64,000 nt of DNA from Paramicrosporidium saccamoebae (GCA_002794465.1 MTSL01000101.1:1-64000), one strand, 5' to 3'. Shown: positions 1 to 10,887, counted from the stretch's first letter. Notes: generated by a model not told the origin, from the sequence alone. Program-made: numbers and translations.

Positions 1-83
1 TGCATACTAATATACCGTCCTCCTGCCTGTATTAGAGGTGTACTATACATTTTATTAGTCGCGTCATGGACACGCCACAATAT

Positions 84-1733
84 TTAATCGGTGCACAACG
101 ACAGCCTAAGGGCCGTCTGCAAGTCTTCGTCTTCGTGATCAGCTGGGGTTGTATGACAACCGCTCTCCTCTACTCCCAGCCCCGTACCCTCCTCCATGGA
201 CATTAGTTGGGCATATTGTAGCATCTCGGCTTCATCCATCCCCTCCACGGTAAACTCGGCCACAATCCTTTGTCTTTCCGCCGTCTCCTCTCGGGCGTCC
301 TCATAGGCCTCCAAATCTTCGTTCAGATCACGAGCAATGTCTGTTTTCGTTGGTCGGTTTGTTGTACGGTCTGTCAGGGCGCGACGAGACTGCTCAATCT
401 GGGCGATTCGACTGCCAAAGTTCCAAAATTGCACCGACCGCAGACCCCACCGCACCAACAGACGGCCGCGTCCATCAAACGATAATATTTCTGCCATCAA
501 ATGCCCTTCCCCATCCAAGTCCGGTCCACTCATCCGTCGAAGTTTGCCCGGGATAGTGTGCTCTCTTAGGAGCTCTGAGCTAATGGAATCATAAATTTGA
601 AGGCTGTCCTCACAGAGCACTAAAACAATAGTCTCATCAGACGCAATATCCTTGATTCGCGACGATAATGGCACCGTATTGATAGCAGTCACCTTAATTG
701 CTCCCTCTTCAACAACAATCCGACTAATGTTAGATGTTTCATCGACTGCAATGCAAAAGCTCTGATCAGCACTCATCTTTAAACAAATTAAATTGCTTCC
801 CATTGCAATCCTTTTCAGAATTGTGCCGTTTTCGGGATCAATGAACACAAGCTCGGCACTCTGGTGGAGTGCGGCAGCGACGAGAAAGTTGGTATAAACA
901 AAAAGACGATCAATAGAAACATCAAAGGTCTTGACGGTCCATCGTTCACAGCCGACAGATCCTCCTGCGGACCAGTAGAGGGATTGTTTGTGCACACACC
1001 AACTGTTGACGTCATTTCTCTCTATTACACACCTCAATTCATTCCGTTCCCACCAAATCAGGCGACTAGTTGGGAAGAATCCTCTTCGGCAGAGAAGAAC
1101 AACTGACTGGGGCCCAATCCAGTCTATCCGCTGCGCAGGAAGCGGATCTCTTGTGGGGGGAGCAGCCAAAACGGAATAGTTTCGGGTCAAAGAGCCCATT
1201 GGGATTTGATCATAGATCACAAGAGAGCCATTGTCTAGGCCAACAGCAAACTTTCCCTCTCCACTAATATTTGCCACGCTCACCATGGCCTCTTCGTCAT
1301 ATGTGCGCGAATAATACATTGCTGATCGAGTCAGTTTGGAATCACTGGCAAATACGGCATTAATGAGACATTCGGGTGTGGCAAGCGTTAGACTCCGTCT
1401 GTCCAATGCCAGTCGTGCACTGGAAACCCCACCGACGTCCCGGAATCGATAGCAGGCAAGCTGCATGTTGCCCAGCCAAGTCCTCCGTCCTCTAAATCGG
1501 CTGACAAATTCAGCCCGCCAGTTGGACGCAACACGGAGGGTAGGCTCCCGTCCCCATTCTTGCAGGAAGGCAGCCTTCCAGACCTGTTCATCGAGGAGAA
1601 TTCTCTGCCAACTGCGGCAAGTCCTACCCACCTCCGCCTACGATTTTAACCGGAAATAGTCGAGGATTACGAAATCAGCGGCGTCAAGGTAGGCAAATGT
1701 CTTTGCGAGGATTTCGGGGGCAATGCTCTCCAT
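84..1733 (-). CDS. F-box protein with beta-propeller-like body and C-terminal ubiquitin-interacting motifs (Ufo1/Pof10-like)
   Basis: Probable SCF ubiquitin-ligase substrate receptor. One 33-nt intron (1638-1670) joins a 21-codon first exon (ATG at 1733) to the long second exon, giving 538 aa. Only the splice completes the F-box: residues 1-40 read MESIAPEIL, then the A-x-V-x-R-T-C-R-x-W core that binds Skp1. The middle is rich in hydrophobic and Trp-containing strands like a degenerate WD40 propeller. The C-terminus holds two acidic UIM-like helices (around DEAEMLQYAQLM and DEDLQTALRLSL). F-box plus propeller plus UIMs is the layout of budding yeast Ufo1 and fission yeast Pof10; orthology is inferred from architecture only. 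The start codon lies 27 bp from that of the divergent Iwr1 gene. Confidence 0.75.
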
Positions 1734-1760
1734 CTCTGCTACAGGGGCGCTCAAGCTGCC

Positions 1761-2371
1761 ATGTCGCCACCAGGACTAATCCGGATTAAGCGATCCGCCG
1801 AGGACCCGCCCCTCGTCGCCTTGCTTTGTGAACACGATGAAGACACTCTTTATTACCAGTTAATGCACCACGATGAATCAAACAAGACTGCATGTGTTGA
1901 GCCTGTGACTCTCTCTGAGGCATTGGAGCAGATAAAGGTAAGCAAAGCTGTGATTTTACGAGCCCTCTAGAATGCCAAAAGACCAAAGATAGAGGCCCTA
2001 CCTGTCAAAATGGATGAGGTCAAGTTGGAGGACGAAACTCTTGACGGGTTCGTGTACGACTACTATCTCCATAAAAGCACAGCCCCAGAACAGCTCGATG
2101 TCTCTCGAATGTACGCCAAGACCCTATCTAATTTCGTAGTGGGCTAGTTTCAGTCGAGGTAATAGAGTTTGGTAGTGACGAGGAAGATTCACTATGGGAA
2201 GATGACGAGGATTCCAATGCCGAGGATTATTACCAGAATGACTATCCCGATGAGGACGACGACAACTCTGATGTCACCTCTAATGAGGATTCCGATCATT
2301 GGTATCGTAGCGGTTTGTCGAGGCATCACGATGGGTGTAATTCAGGATTTTCTGATGACGATGCTTATTGA
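1761..2371 (+). CDS. IWR1: Iwr1-type RNA polymerase II nuclear import adaptor
   Basis: Iwr1 (SLC7A6OS in animals) binds assembled RNA polymerase II and carries it into the nucleus. Exons 1761-1937, 1971-2110 and 2140-2371 give 182 aa; introns are 33 and 29 nt, the second with branch-like TCTAAT. The N-terminal L-I-R-I-K-R-S segment, the FVYDYYL motif and the following very acidic stretch (WEDDEDSNAEDYY) are the family hallmarks. The short basic N-terminus may be the importin-binding signal. Read without splicing the protein stops at residue 69. It is divergent from the F-box gene with a 27-bp gap. Confidence 0.8.
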
Positions 2372-2577
2372 ATGGCAGAGAACAGATACAGGCTGTGCAT
2401 TAACCAGCCTGCACAAATGTCATCAGCCCTGACAGAGCATAGAATCTAATGTGCATCTGGCTCAACAGGTTTGTGTGCCCATGTTCCTGATAAAATTCCG
2501 TCCCAGATTCGCACTGGAGACGTCCCGCGCTGAATAAGGCACTCAAGCATCTCTGATAGTTAAAGCTGATTTATACT

Positions 2578-2979
2578 CTATACATTGTGTTCATCCTTGT
2601 CATCACGCTTGCTTTTACTCTTGCGCTTCTCTTTTGACAACTTTTTGGCCTCTCTGGCTTGCTTTCGCTCTTGCTTCAACCGTCTAATCTCTTCCTTGCT
2701 CTCCTTTTCATTTGTTGTTGTTTCTGGTAGCTCCTCGGGAAGCTTAGCTCCAAATCCTTTGGCCAGGTAGAAACCTGTAAGCTTCGCCTCGCGTTCCTTC
2801 TGTGCCTTCAACTCTTTCTGCAGGTCCTCTGCACCCTTATTCTGCTTTGCATACCAAAACACGTCCTTGTGTCGCGAGTTGGGCATCTTTACAGAGTTTC
2901 CCAGATAGTTCATCCGGTGTCTATCGTTCTTGACATCATCCCAGTTGAATTTGTCCTTGCCGCGAGTTGGGTGGGACAT
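2578..2979 (-). CDS. MMTAG2 (multiple myeloma tumour-associated 2) family protein
   Basis: 133-aa basic protein. Residues 5-45 match the conserved N-terminal block of the MMTAG2/C1orf35 family: RGKDKFNWDDVK, then YLGNSVKMP, then DVFWYAK. The C-terminal half is a highly charged Lys/Glu coiled-coil-like tail ending in a KRKSKSKR-type cluster, likely a nuclear localisation signal. The start at 2979 places the family block at the N-terminus, as in other members; upstream in-frame codons are not conserved-looking. Function is poorly defined in the family (RNA- or ribosome-associated nuclear protein suggested). Divergent from CASP with 26 bp between start codons. Confidence 0.75.
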   Translation of the reverse strand: MSHPTRGKDKFNWDDVKNDRHRMNYLGNSVKMPNSRHKDVFWYAKQNKGAEDLQKELKAQKEREAKLTGFYLAKGFGAKLPEELPETTTNEKESKEEIRRLKQERKQAREAKKLSKEKRKSKSKRDDKDEHNV

Positions 2980-3005
2980 ACGGCCGTCTGACCAATCACG
3001 GCAAC

Positions 3006-4848
3006 ATGGAGGCTTTTGAACATGTCCTGGAACAATGGACAACATTTGGATGGGAGAGATGGAAAGGCGAGCAGTTAACAAGGTTGGGGGAAATAGACAA
3101 GGAGGAGGCCACGCTGGTGGAGAGTAGGAAAAATTTGGTCAAGCAGACAAAAGGTACTGTGGCCATTTTATTTACACTTAGAGGTGAAGCAATTGCCCGA
3201 GGAAGAGCAGTCTGAAAAGGCCAAGGATTTACTGAAACTGTACCAAAAAGAAATTGACACGCTGTGTAACAAGACCAAAGCAAGCTATGCCCTGTACAAG
3301 GACTTGGTCAGATTGCTGAGCGGGCTGAATGACCCGCTCCCATGTCTCCAGCTTTGTTTGGAACAAGCTGACAGCTCTGCCGATGTGGCACTATTGCAGC
3401 AAGAGAATGTCGAGTTGCGAAAGACACTTGAAGAAGCTAATGCTTCTGTCCGAAAACAGGCTGCGCATCTACAAGAAGCCTCGAAGAAGGACCAAGCGAG
3501 TGCAGAACTCAAGGAGGAACTATTGACCAAGGAGCAGATGCTCGCCGAGATACACGAGATGCTGTCTCAACGTGAGAAAGAGTATATTGGTGCATGTAGG
3601 ACTAATTCCGTAGAGGCATGGTTCTTACTAATCGCAACGAAGAGCTGGTGATTGAACTGGGAAGGCTAAAGAAGGCTCACGAAGAACTCCAAAAGGAGAC
3701 CCAAACCATGTCGGATATCAAGTCAAAGCAGGAGGATCTGAAATGGGCCGAGATGGACGTTATAAACTTGAATCTGGAGGGTTATCGTCGCCAGCTGACT
3801 GAATTACAACGAGAGAACGAGATGCTCCGAGCAGAGGTGGAAAGTAATAAATCCATCCTGCCAGAAGTTGACATGGATCGGATGAGAGCACTAGAGGAGG
3901 ATGTGTCTGATTTACAAAAAAAGCTTGCCGAAGATCAGGCCAGCACTAAGAATATTATGCTTAAAAAGGATCAAGAATTGGAGGCTACAAAGAAGCGTCT
4001 CGAGGCATTTAAAGATGTGGAAAAATCGTTGACAGAATTACGAACAATGAAGGCTGCCGAGTTTCCTGACCTATACGACCCCTCTAAAGATCAGACTCTG
4101 GAGGCTATTCTACAGCAGAAGAATAAGAGGCTTGAGAGCGATTTGGTTAACATGCGGAATCAGCATCGAGAGCTGCAAGGGCAGATTAAGACAATTACTG
4201 GCAATCTTGAAGAAATTCAGAAGAAAAAGTCTGAAATGGAACGCATAATTACCCGATACGAGGAATCAGCCGCGATTGCCGCGATGCCGAGTGACTCTGT
4301 CTCTGTACGCTCCATGAGTACGGATCATGCAAGCATGCCCGCGAACGACTCTATCATGACGGTTTTGACTAATCAACGAGATCGCTTGAAGAAGCAAAAC
4401 CAAGACCTGGAAGGGGTAGTCCATTAACCAGTGCTAATTTTTATAGAAAATGACTCTTTTAACACAACAACTCGACGGTCAAAAGATTGAGGCGAATCGG
4501 CTTCAGACCGATAATATTAAACTATTTGAGAGGATCAAATTCTTGGAGGCGTTCAACAACAAGAAACATCTGGTCAAGGAAAATGTTGACACGGAGCTTG
4601 GCGAATTGCTTCATCAGTACCAGCCAGCATACGAAGATAGACTCGATCCTTTCCGTCTCTTCTTTCAAAATGAAATTGTCAGGAGATTCAAGAGCCTGGG
4701 CCAGACAGATAGGACCGTTTGGAAATTGGGACGCATCTTTTTGACCAACAAGTTTATTAGGAGATTTATGGTGACTTACTTTGTTGTCCTGCATGTCATC
4801 TTGATCTACATACTGTTTCGAGGGGGCGAACGTGGTGTTGCCCATTAA
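3006..4848 (+). CDS. COY1: CASP/Coy1-type Golgi tail-anchored golgin
   Basis: 583-aa long coiled coil with a single C-terminal membrane segment, acting as a tether or regulator in intra-Golgi transport. Exons 3006-3153, 3182-3581, 3614-4415 and 4447-4848, with introns of 28, 32 and 31 nt. The N-terminus (a W near residue 10, FGWERWKG) and the C-terminal CASP domain are typical: a conserved basic block (RRFKSLGQTDRTVWKLGR), then the membrane span in VTYFVVLHVILIYILF near residues 558-575. Heptad repeats fill residues 60-480. Two in-frame breaks that look like stops are removed by the short introns. Start is 26 bp from the divergent MMTAG2 gene. Confidence 0.9.
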
Positions 4849-4967
4849 ATCGCCTGTAGCGTAGTTAAAGATGTAAAATATTGTGAGATAGTCTAGCCAA
4901 ATACCAGGGACTCTTGCAAAGGGCCTTTTACTCATAATCTCACAAATATACAATTGCTGGCCTTGCG

Positions 4968-7888
4968 ATGAGTAGAGTACCGTCTTTGCTGACTGCATTC
5001 TGCTCCAATGCCCAGTCATTGGACTCTTTTTTATATGAAAGTCTACAACCTGAAGTGACCCGCGCCCTGACCACTTGCAAATACAGCGACCCCTCTTTCG
5101 AAGACTTTCTGGCTACCACTTATGTTTCTCCTACATCCCCTTTCACTCTTACCGCTACCTCGCAAACCGCCACTCTCCGAGACCTCCTCCATACTGCAAT
5201 ATCTCTCCATCTCACCGCGCACCGAACAAACTTGCTCACTCTTGGATACCGTCCTTCCCGACAGACCCTGTCTTCCTGTGGTGTCTTGCATTCGACTCCG
5301 TCGGTGGAAAATTACTATCCAAATCCGTTGTTGGCAGTGATTTTGGAAGGTGGCTGGGAACGGTTGTTGGCAGTAGTAGGAGATGCAGTGCTGCAAATTC
5401 TGAGATGGTGCATAGTAGTCGTCAAGGTGGGTGATGCGTATCTACAGGTGGCAGGCACGCCATTGACAGACGGCAGAGTCCTCCGTGCATCAAACAAACA
5501 GGAGATTGTGACTAGACACCCCATGTATTATGGGACGCCGAATCGGAGTAAGGATGGGGCTGTGATCGTGGGGCTGCCGTTTCGAAATGTGCTGAATCGA
5601 GCCAAGGGCAAAAAGGGCCTTGATAAAATGGTAGAAAGGATTTTCTACCGGAAAATCAAGGTGACGAGGTCGGTGAAAAAGAGTGCTACTTGGGGTGCAC
5701 TAAGGACGTTCTGTGCGACCCTGCTAAAGAGACACCGGAATTGTCCGTACAAGGCGCTTTTTGAGTACTACTGTTGTGATCCCATGGTCCCAGTATTGAA
5801 TGGCGTTGTTTTGGACGGTATTCCGTTAAAGAATGCAAGGAGCACAAGAAACATTAGCATTTGGGACACTGCTCAGACCCATCGCAGTGTAGGATCTTTC
5901 CTCATTGCAGTCATCAAACACCTTTTCAGACCTGGTACTGGCCTGGCCAAGCACCTGAACAAAAGTAACATTCACTAGAGTCTGAATGTTTAGAGATTCA
6001 TTTAATTGTCTCGCTGAGGCGATTCGAAAATATGACAATGAGGGAGTGGATGGATGGGTTGCCTACCAACTCTCTTTGGTCCATATTCAAGGTGGCAGAT
6101 CCAGGTCAGACAAAGATGCGAAAGTATATTGACTCATTCATGGTCTGGTTTGTGGAAGATATTGTCATCTCCCTCATTAAAGTAGCTTGTGGCGTGCTTT
6201 GCCTTACAGTTGTAGTGCAATTACTATGCCACCGAGTCAGCGGCTTGTAAGAACAGGACATTTTATTTTCGACATTCTACATGGATAACGGCCACAAAAG
6301 AGGCATGGTTCAAGACTATTCGCCAACTGCTGGAGCCGCTAGGCGACTCTTTTGATGCCCACGCTTCTTGGCAGAATCTCGGTTTTTGTAAACTAAGAAT
6401 GGTTCCCAAAGACTGCACCTTTCGGCCAGTCATGAACTTGTGCAAGCCGCTGAAACGCGGAATCACTGGATCAAGGGCCTCTATTAATGGGATGTTGCGC
6501 AACCTGCACGCCGTGCTGGACTATCATCGCAAGTGCGAGCCGGGGAAACTTGGCGCATCGGTTATTGGATTTGATGGAATTTTTGAGCAGCTTAGAACAT
6601 TCAAGATTTCCAATCTCTTGCCAAAACAATTGTACTTTGTCAAATTTGACATTCGTTCCTGCTTTGATACCATCCCACATGAAAAGCTTTTGGAAGTTCT
6701 AAATAATGTAATCGACAGGGACTCGTATTCTGTGCAGCGATATGACGTCTCGGTAAAGAATAATGGAACGATCAAAACGAAATTTCGTCGGATTGCATTT
6801 CCAGAGGATAACATTCAACGCATCAAATCGCTCTGTCAAGCGGGGGTAATGCGTTGCAGCAATGGCTTGATTGTGGACAAGGTATTGGGAACAAGCCTGG
6901 CCCGAGAGAAGCTGCTCAAACAGCTCGAAGACCATGTTTTACGAAACGTGGTTAAGATTGATGGAAAGTACTATCGACAGCGCATCGGCATCCCGCAAGG
7001 CTCGATGCTGTCCACATTGCTATGTAGCTTCTTTTACGGAGCCATGGACCGGCTGTACCTTTCAAAGTTTATGGAACACGCAGGGTCTTTGTTGTTGAGG
7101 TTCATTGATGACATTCTCTTCATCAGTGATGATCTTGGCCTAGTTCATGATTTCGTGAATATCGTAACTGCCGGGTTCTCTGAATTTGGAGTTTCTACAA
7201 ACACTCACAAGGCGGCTGCCAACTTCCCTCACCCGCTTATCCCGATGCAGGTGGTCAGTGGTGCTTTTCCGTGGTGTGGCTTGCTAATTGAGACCACTAC
7301 TCTAAATGTCAGCGGCGATTATTCAAAATTCTTTGCAAATCGCATCAATGACACTCTCAGTATCAACCGGATCTCCAAAATACTCCCGACATTCAAGCAG
7401 TATCTACAAATGTACGGCAAAAACTTTTTTACTCATTATATTCTAGATACCTCCGACCCAAACTGCATCCCCTCTTCATGGACGAGAAGCTAAACGATGA
7501 CTGGGAAGTTATTGCCGGCAACATTTATCAAAGCGCACTCCACACTGCCATCAAGGCTCATGTCTACATTAAAGAGGTGGAAAAGTCTGGCCTTGGACAC
7601 TTTCCCGAGTATGCACTATTGCGTATTGTAGTTGATCTAGCCGAATATCTCGATTCCAAGGTGACGAGACGATGCGGCCATCCGCTAATCTATGGCACAG
7701 GTATTTCAAAAACCCTTTTATTGCGCGCATTCCATGAGACTTGGTCACGAAAACCGTACCGGTTCCGGGCTATCCTTCCCAAACTGACTAAAATGGTGGA
7801 AAGCTCTCTAGGTGATACTTTTGGAGACAGGCTTGAGGAAAAATTGATGTGCACGCGAGATTTAATGCTTGGTAGGATCCAGTTTTGA
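4968..7888 (+). CDS. TERT: Telomerase reverse transcriptase catalytic subunit
   Basis: 940-aa TERT assembled from exons 4968-5964, 5994-6181, 6216-7411 and 7447-7888 (introns 29, 34 and 35 nt). All hallmark motifs are visible. The T/CP region has a Tyr/Phe-rich FYFR segment after the second intron. Motif 1-2 reads FRPVMNL. Motif A reads FDIRSCFDTI near residue 540, with the first catalytic Asp. The insertion-in-fingers region follows. Motif B' contains GIPQGSMLSTLLCS near 650-663, and motif C reads FIDDI near 690, with the other two Asp. Motif E is WCGLLI, followed by a C-terminal thumb extension. A TEN-like N-terminus is plausible but diverged. Motif C has Ile after DD where vertebrates have Phe. 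The intron-1 end is slightly ambiguous (a 14-nt alternative also keeps frame); 29 nt fits the other introns. Confidence 0.95.
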
Positions 7889-7904
7889 GGCGAGCGTGCT
7901 GGAT

Positions 7905-8078
7905 TTACTGCTTTGGAGGTGCGGGTGTCGAGGCTTCCGCGCTAGGTCGGGGTAGGACTGGTATTATCAGATTGCCGTGGACGCTATCGCAGGTTATAAA
8001 GTTGCTTTTGGTATTTGCTCTAGCGTGCATAAGGGCTAATTTTTTGGCTTCCTCCATTGACTTTTTCTCGTCTGCCAT
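7905..8078 (-). CDS. Small hypothetical protein (57 aa)
   Basis: Open frame with ATG at 8078 and TAA at 7905-7907, convergent with TERT and ending 16 bp from its stop. The protein begins MADEKKSMEEAKK, an amphipathic basic helix, continues with a short hydrophobic strand (GNLIIPVLP) and ends Pro/Ala-rich. I recognise no family. It fills an otherwise unexplained gap in a genome where gaps are small, so a real short gene is likely; a terminal exon of something larger is also possible. Confidence 0.45.
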   Translation of the reverse strand: MADEKKSMEEAKKLALMHARANTKSNFITCDSVHGNLIIPVLPRPSAEASTPAPPKQ

Positions 8079-8131
8079 TGTGAGATAATATATTTACGGG
8101 CCAGGGATTCCAATAAAGGGTCTTTTATAAC

Positions 8132-8236
8132 TGTCGCGTAGTGGGGATAAATAGTATGGATACACATTTCACTGTCCTCAAACAGCCAGCAACTAGGTCT
8201 TTTCCAAACTAATCAACCCTCTGCCTCTACGTCACA
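8132..8236. repeat. Dispersed repeat family, copy 1 (internally deleted)
   Basis: Starts TGTCGCGTAGTGGGGATAA and ends CTCTACGTCACA, matching copies at 21800, 29238 and 36879. It lacks about 45 bp present in copies 2 and 4 after the first 18 bases. The element begins TG and ends CA like a solo LTR, but no flanking direct repeat is seen. An extra motif, ATTCCAATAAAGGGTCTTT, lies just upstream (8107-8125) and recurs downstream of copy 2. Confidence 0.75.
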
Positions 8237-8313
8237 TAAATAACCTTAAACTCATATAGTCATTGATGTTTTATTCTTTTCATTGCAGTATTCGAGCATT
8301 GAGAGCCCAAGGC

Positions 8314-9609
8314 TTAATGGGAGTGCAGGATTGATACGGCTGCCATTAGCAAAAATCCGAGGAAGAGTGCAAGGAATTTCCAAGGAGTGTAACGAGTCTT
8401 CTTATGGAACTCGGGCGGGATCATCTCGATGCAAGATACAAAGAGGAAGGATCCCAAGGCCAGTCCATTGAGAATCATCATGGTCAGTTCCGCATAAGGG
8501 CCACCGGTAGTGATATGCTCAAAGAGCATCCCAAGCACAATTCCAAGTGGGGTCAAAAGGGCATAGAATGAAATGAGTAGGAATGCATACATACGGGAAA
8601 AGTTGGCGTTCATTACATTGACACCAAGCGCAAAGGCCTCCAGCCACTTGTGGGCGAAAAGAGAGATAATATACAGCATAATCTTTGGCTTGGTGTTCTT
8701 GGTGGCCAAGCCGAGTCCTTCGAGGAAGCTGTGCATAGAGAGAGCAATGACAAAGACAATGGCCTGAGTCTTTGAGGACTTTACATCCAAACCATCCATG
8801 TGACAGCCGCCCATCAGGTCCTCGGAGTGGCAGCTAGCACAATCATCATTTTCAGGGTCTGCAGAATGGATCTTTCCGCCGCATTCAATGTCCATACATT
8901 GAGCAGCATTCGGCTGGAGGACTTGTTCCATCTCCTTCTTGTCATTATTCAACTTGATGCTCGAGCCGTGCTCGTGACCATGGTCGTGGTCATGGCTGTG
9001 CGAGTGCATAAAGAGACGGTCAATGGCGAGAAGAAAGAGGAATGAGATACCAGCGCTGAAAGGTCCCCAAGCAAAGCCTTCCTGATGATCGTGGTCATGA
9101 CCAGAGCCGCTCTCAGTGTCGTACATTTTCCATTGTTCCGCACTCGACTTTTCGTTCCAGGGAGTATTTCCATGGTTGTCAGCATGGGGCTTGTGGTCAT
9201 GATCGGCATGGCCACAGCTGCAGCCACTTGCAGCGGTGTGAGAGTGATGACTGCCACTACCACAGCAGTCGCTACTCTTCCCATGGCTCAAAAGACCCTC
9301 CATGCGATGGACAGAGTGATGGTGTCCATGGCCCTCGCAGTTCTCAACACCATGGCCATGATCATGTCCATGTCCATGACTATGGCTGTGAGTTATTTCA
9401 GGGACCATGTGCATAAGAAGTGCGCCAAGTACAACTCCTCCAGCAAGACAGTTCAGGAAGGACATGACTATCTTGGAATTCTTGAAGCGCTGACGAATAC
9501 CCCAGGGAGCGTAACTACAGACAAACGTGAGACCCAGCAAGCCCAAGGTGCTCGCGAGCTTCCACTCAAAAAAGGGAATAGACAAATAGGTGCTGAGGGT
9601 TCCTGCCAT
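8314..9609 (-). CDS. ZIP family (SLC39) divalent metal transporter with His-rich loop
   Basis: 431-aa multi-pass transporter of the ZIP family, predicted to move zinc or iron into the cytosol. The N-terminal membrane segment follows MAGTLSTYLS. Successive spans carry the family signature: HSFLEGLGLAT in TM4, and HKWLEAFALGV in TM5 with the metal-binding His and Glu. Two very long His/Asp-rich loops (HSHSHGHGHDHGHG and similar, residues about 75-220) likely sense or collect metal. Start chosen at 9609; an in-frame ATG at 9702 overlaps the neighbouring start codon as a CATG palindrome and is less likely. No intron. Several long antisense frames here are low-complexity shadows. Confidence 0.88.
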   Translation of the reverse strand: MAGTLSTYLSIPFFEWKLASTLGLLGLTFVCSYAPWGIRQRFKNSKIVMSFLNCLAGGVVLGALLMHMVPEITHSHSHGHGHDHGHGVENCEGHGHHHSVHRMEGLLSHGKSSDCCGSGSHHSHTAASGCSCGHADHDHKPHADNHGNTPWNEKSSAEQWKMYDTESGSGHDHDHQEGFAWGPFSAGISFLFLLAIDRLFMHSHSHDHDHGHEHGSSIKLNNDKKEMEQVLQPNAAQCMDIECGGKIHSADPENDDCASCHSEDLMGGCHMDGLDVKSSKTQAIVFVIALSMHSFLEGLGLATKNTKPKIMLYIISLFAHKWLEAFALGVNVMNANFSRMYAFLLISFYALLTPLGIVLGMLFEHITTGGPYAELTMMILNGLALGSFLFVSCIEMIPPEFHKKTRYTPWKFLALFLGFLLMAAVSILHSH

Positions 9610-9700
9610 TTCAACTAGGTTCGCGGTGGCACAACTTGTCCGAACACCCTGGTCGCTCTGATTGAATAGCAGCTCGGGCTGTGTAAACAGTACTGGGAAC

Positions 9701-10558
9701 ATGGTCCACTCGCTTGTACAGCCATCGTTTCGCCAGTCTTTAGTTGCCTGCTTCTTCTTTGTCTCAGTGGTGGCTATCCTATATGTAATGGTATGCATGT
9801 CTCTTCAAGGTCCCGCCGAAACAGCTGGGCGTTTTATGAATCAACAACAGCTCCGACTACCGTCACGGGCCTTTGATGAGGTCTCAAAGACATGGCCTGA
9901 GCTGGACCATCTGGTGATTGTGCCCGGACATGCCATCCAGTGGTGTACAGAGGTTGGGAGGAATGTAAATGACGAGCGATGTTGGTATCTTTTGGACTAC
10001 CAACGAGGCCAAGTGGGATCATTTTTGGAGCACATCAAGCGAGCTGCCCTGATTGCCAAAAAGCCCACGACTCTTTTAGTGTTCTCTGGGGGGCAGACTA
10101 GATCCGGCATGGGTCCGCGATCAGAGGGTCAAAGCTACTTTGCTGTAGCAGAACGATTAGGCTTATTGGCGGGCACGGTATTCGATCGCACTGTAACCGA
10201 GGAATTTGCCAGAGACTCGCTCGAAAATCTGCTATTCTCCCTATGCCGATTTCGCCAGATTACAGGAAAATTGCCCGCCAAAGTGACTGTCATAGGTTTC
10301 CCTTTCAAAGCACGCCGCTTCATTGATTTACATCGACAGGCAGCACAGATTGATATTCAAGACTTTGAATATGTTTCAATTCCTAGTCATGACGATGGGA
10401 CAGTTCAAGATGCATATGAAGATTTTCGCACAGATTTGTTTGGATGTGGGGAAAAGCTGGCAAGGAAACGGGCTGCTAGAAATCCTTATCATCAAAAACA
10501 CGGCTACAGTGAAAGCTGTCCAGAACTGAGATCTTTGTTAACAAAGTGTCCACTGTGA
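9701..10558 (+). CDS. DUF218 domain membrane-anchored protein
   Basis: 285 aa. Residues 8-32 form a signal anchor (CFFFVSVVAILYVMVCM). The remainder resembles the DUF218 (SanA/YdcF-like) fold: LVIVPGHAI at the start, an FSGGQTR motif, SEGQSYF, then EFARDSLENLLFS and VTVIGFPFKARRF. These match the conserved Gly/Arg and Ser/Glu positions of eukaryotic DUF218 proteins (fungal homologues exist, uncharacterised). The substrate is unknown. Divergent from the ZIP gene with 91 bp between starts; intronless. Confidence 0.7.
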   Translation: MVHSLVQPSFRQSLVACFFFVSVVAILYVMVCMSLQGPAETAGRFMNQQQLRLPSRAFDEVSKTWPELDHLVIVPGHAIQWCTEVGRNVNDERCWYLLDYQRGQVGSFLEHIKRAALIAKKPTTLLVFSGGQTRSGMGPRSEGQSYFAVAERLGLLAGTVFDRTVTEEFARDSLENLLFSLCRFRQITGKLPAKVTVIGFPFKARRFIDLHRQAAQIDIQDFEYVSIPSHDDGTVQDAYEDFRTDLFGCGEKLARKRAARNPYHQKHGYSESCPELRSLLTKCPL

Positions 10559-10647
10559 GAGCTAATATACAGTATTTTAAATAGCATGTTACGAGAGAGT
10601 GTGTTGTAGAGGAGAATTGCCTGTTGAAGAGTAGGTCCTACGGAAAG

Positions 10648-10887
10648 AGTAGATCATATCTACAACCCTCCCCCTAAAAGGGCCTATCTGCAAGCCTCCT
10701 ACTAAAACAGTAGATCATATCTACAACCCTCCGACTAAAAGGGTAGATCATATCTACAAGCCTCGCTCTAAAAGGGCAAATCTGCAAGCCTCACTCTAAA
10801 GGAGCATATCTACAAGCCTCCCACTAAAGGGGCAAGTCTATAAGCCTCACACTAAACGATGATATCTAAAAATCCCACTAATATATA
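10648..10887. repeat. Minisatellite, about eight units of 27-34 bp
   Basis: Degenerate tandem units built on ATATCTACAAGCCTC, three variable bases, then ACTAAAAGGG. Unit boundaries I read: 10649, 10683, 10710, 10744, 10777, 10804, 10833 and 10860. Some units carry a 6-7 bp GTAGATC extension, so lengths alternate between 27 and 33-34 bp. The array sits 3' of the DUF218 gene and 5' of the ZNHIT2 gene. Confidence 0.8.

Noticed and set aside
2372..2577. Short plus-strand frame starting MAENRYRLC after the Iwr1 stop, with a second open block
   Set aside because: No intron with proper ends joins the two blocks and no family is recognised; treated as a convergent intergenic region.
4522..5396. Minus-strand ORFs opposite CASP and TERT
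   Set aside because: Overlap well-supported coding exons and show no family features.
5965..5978. 14-nt intron in TERT
   Set aside because: Keeps frame, but is half the size of every other intron; the 29-nt choice ends in TTTAG and gives a better match to the TERT CP region.
8949..9618. Long open frames on both alternative strands across the ZIP gene
   Set aside because: They are mirror images of the His/Asp-rich repeats (Met/Val/Thr-rich translations) and overlap a clear transporter; no start context or homology.
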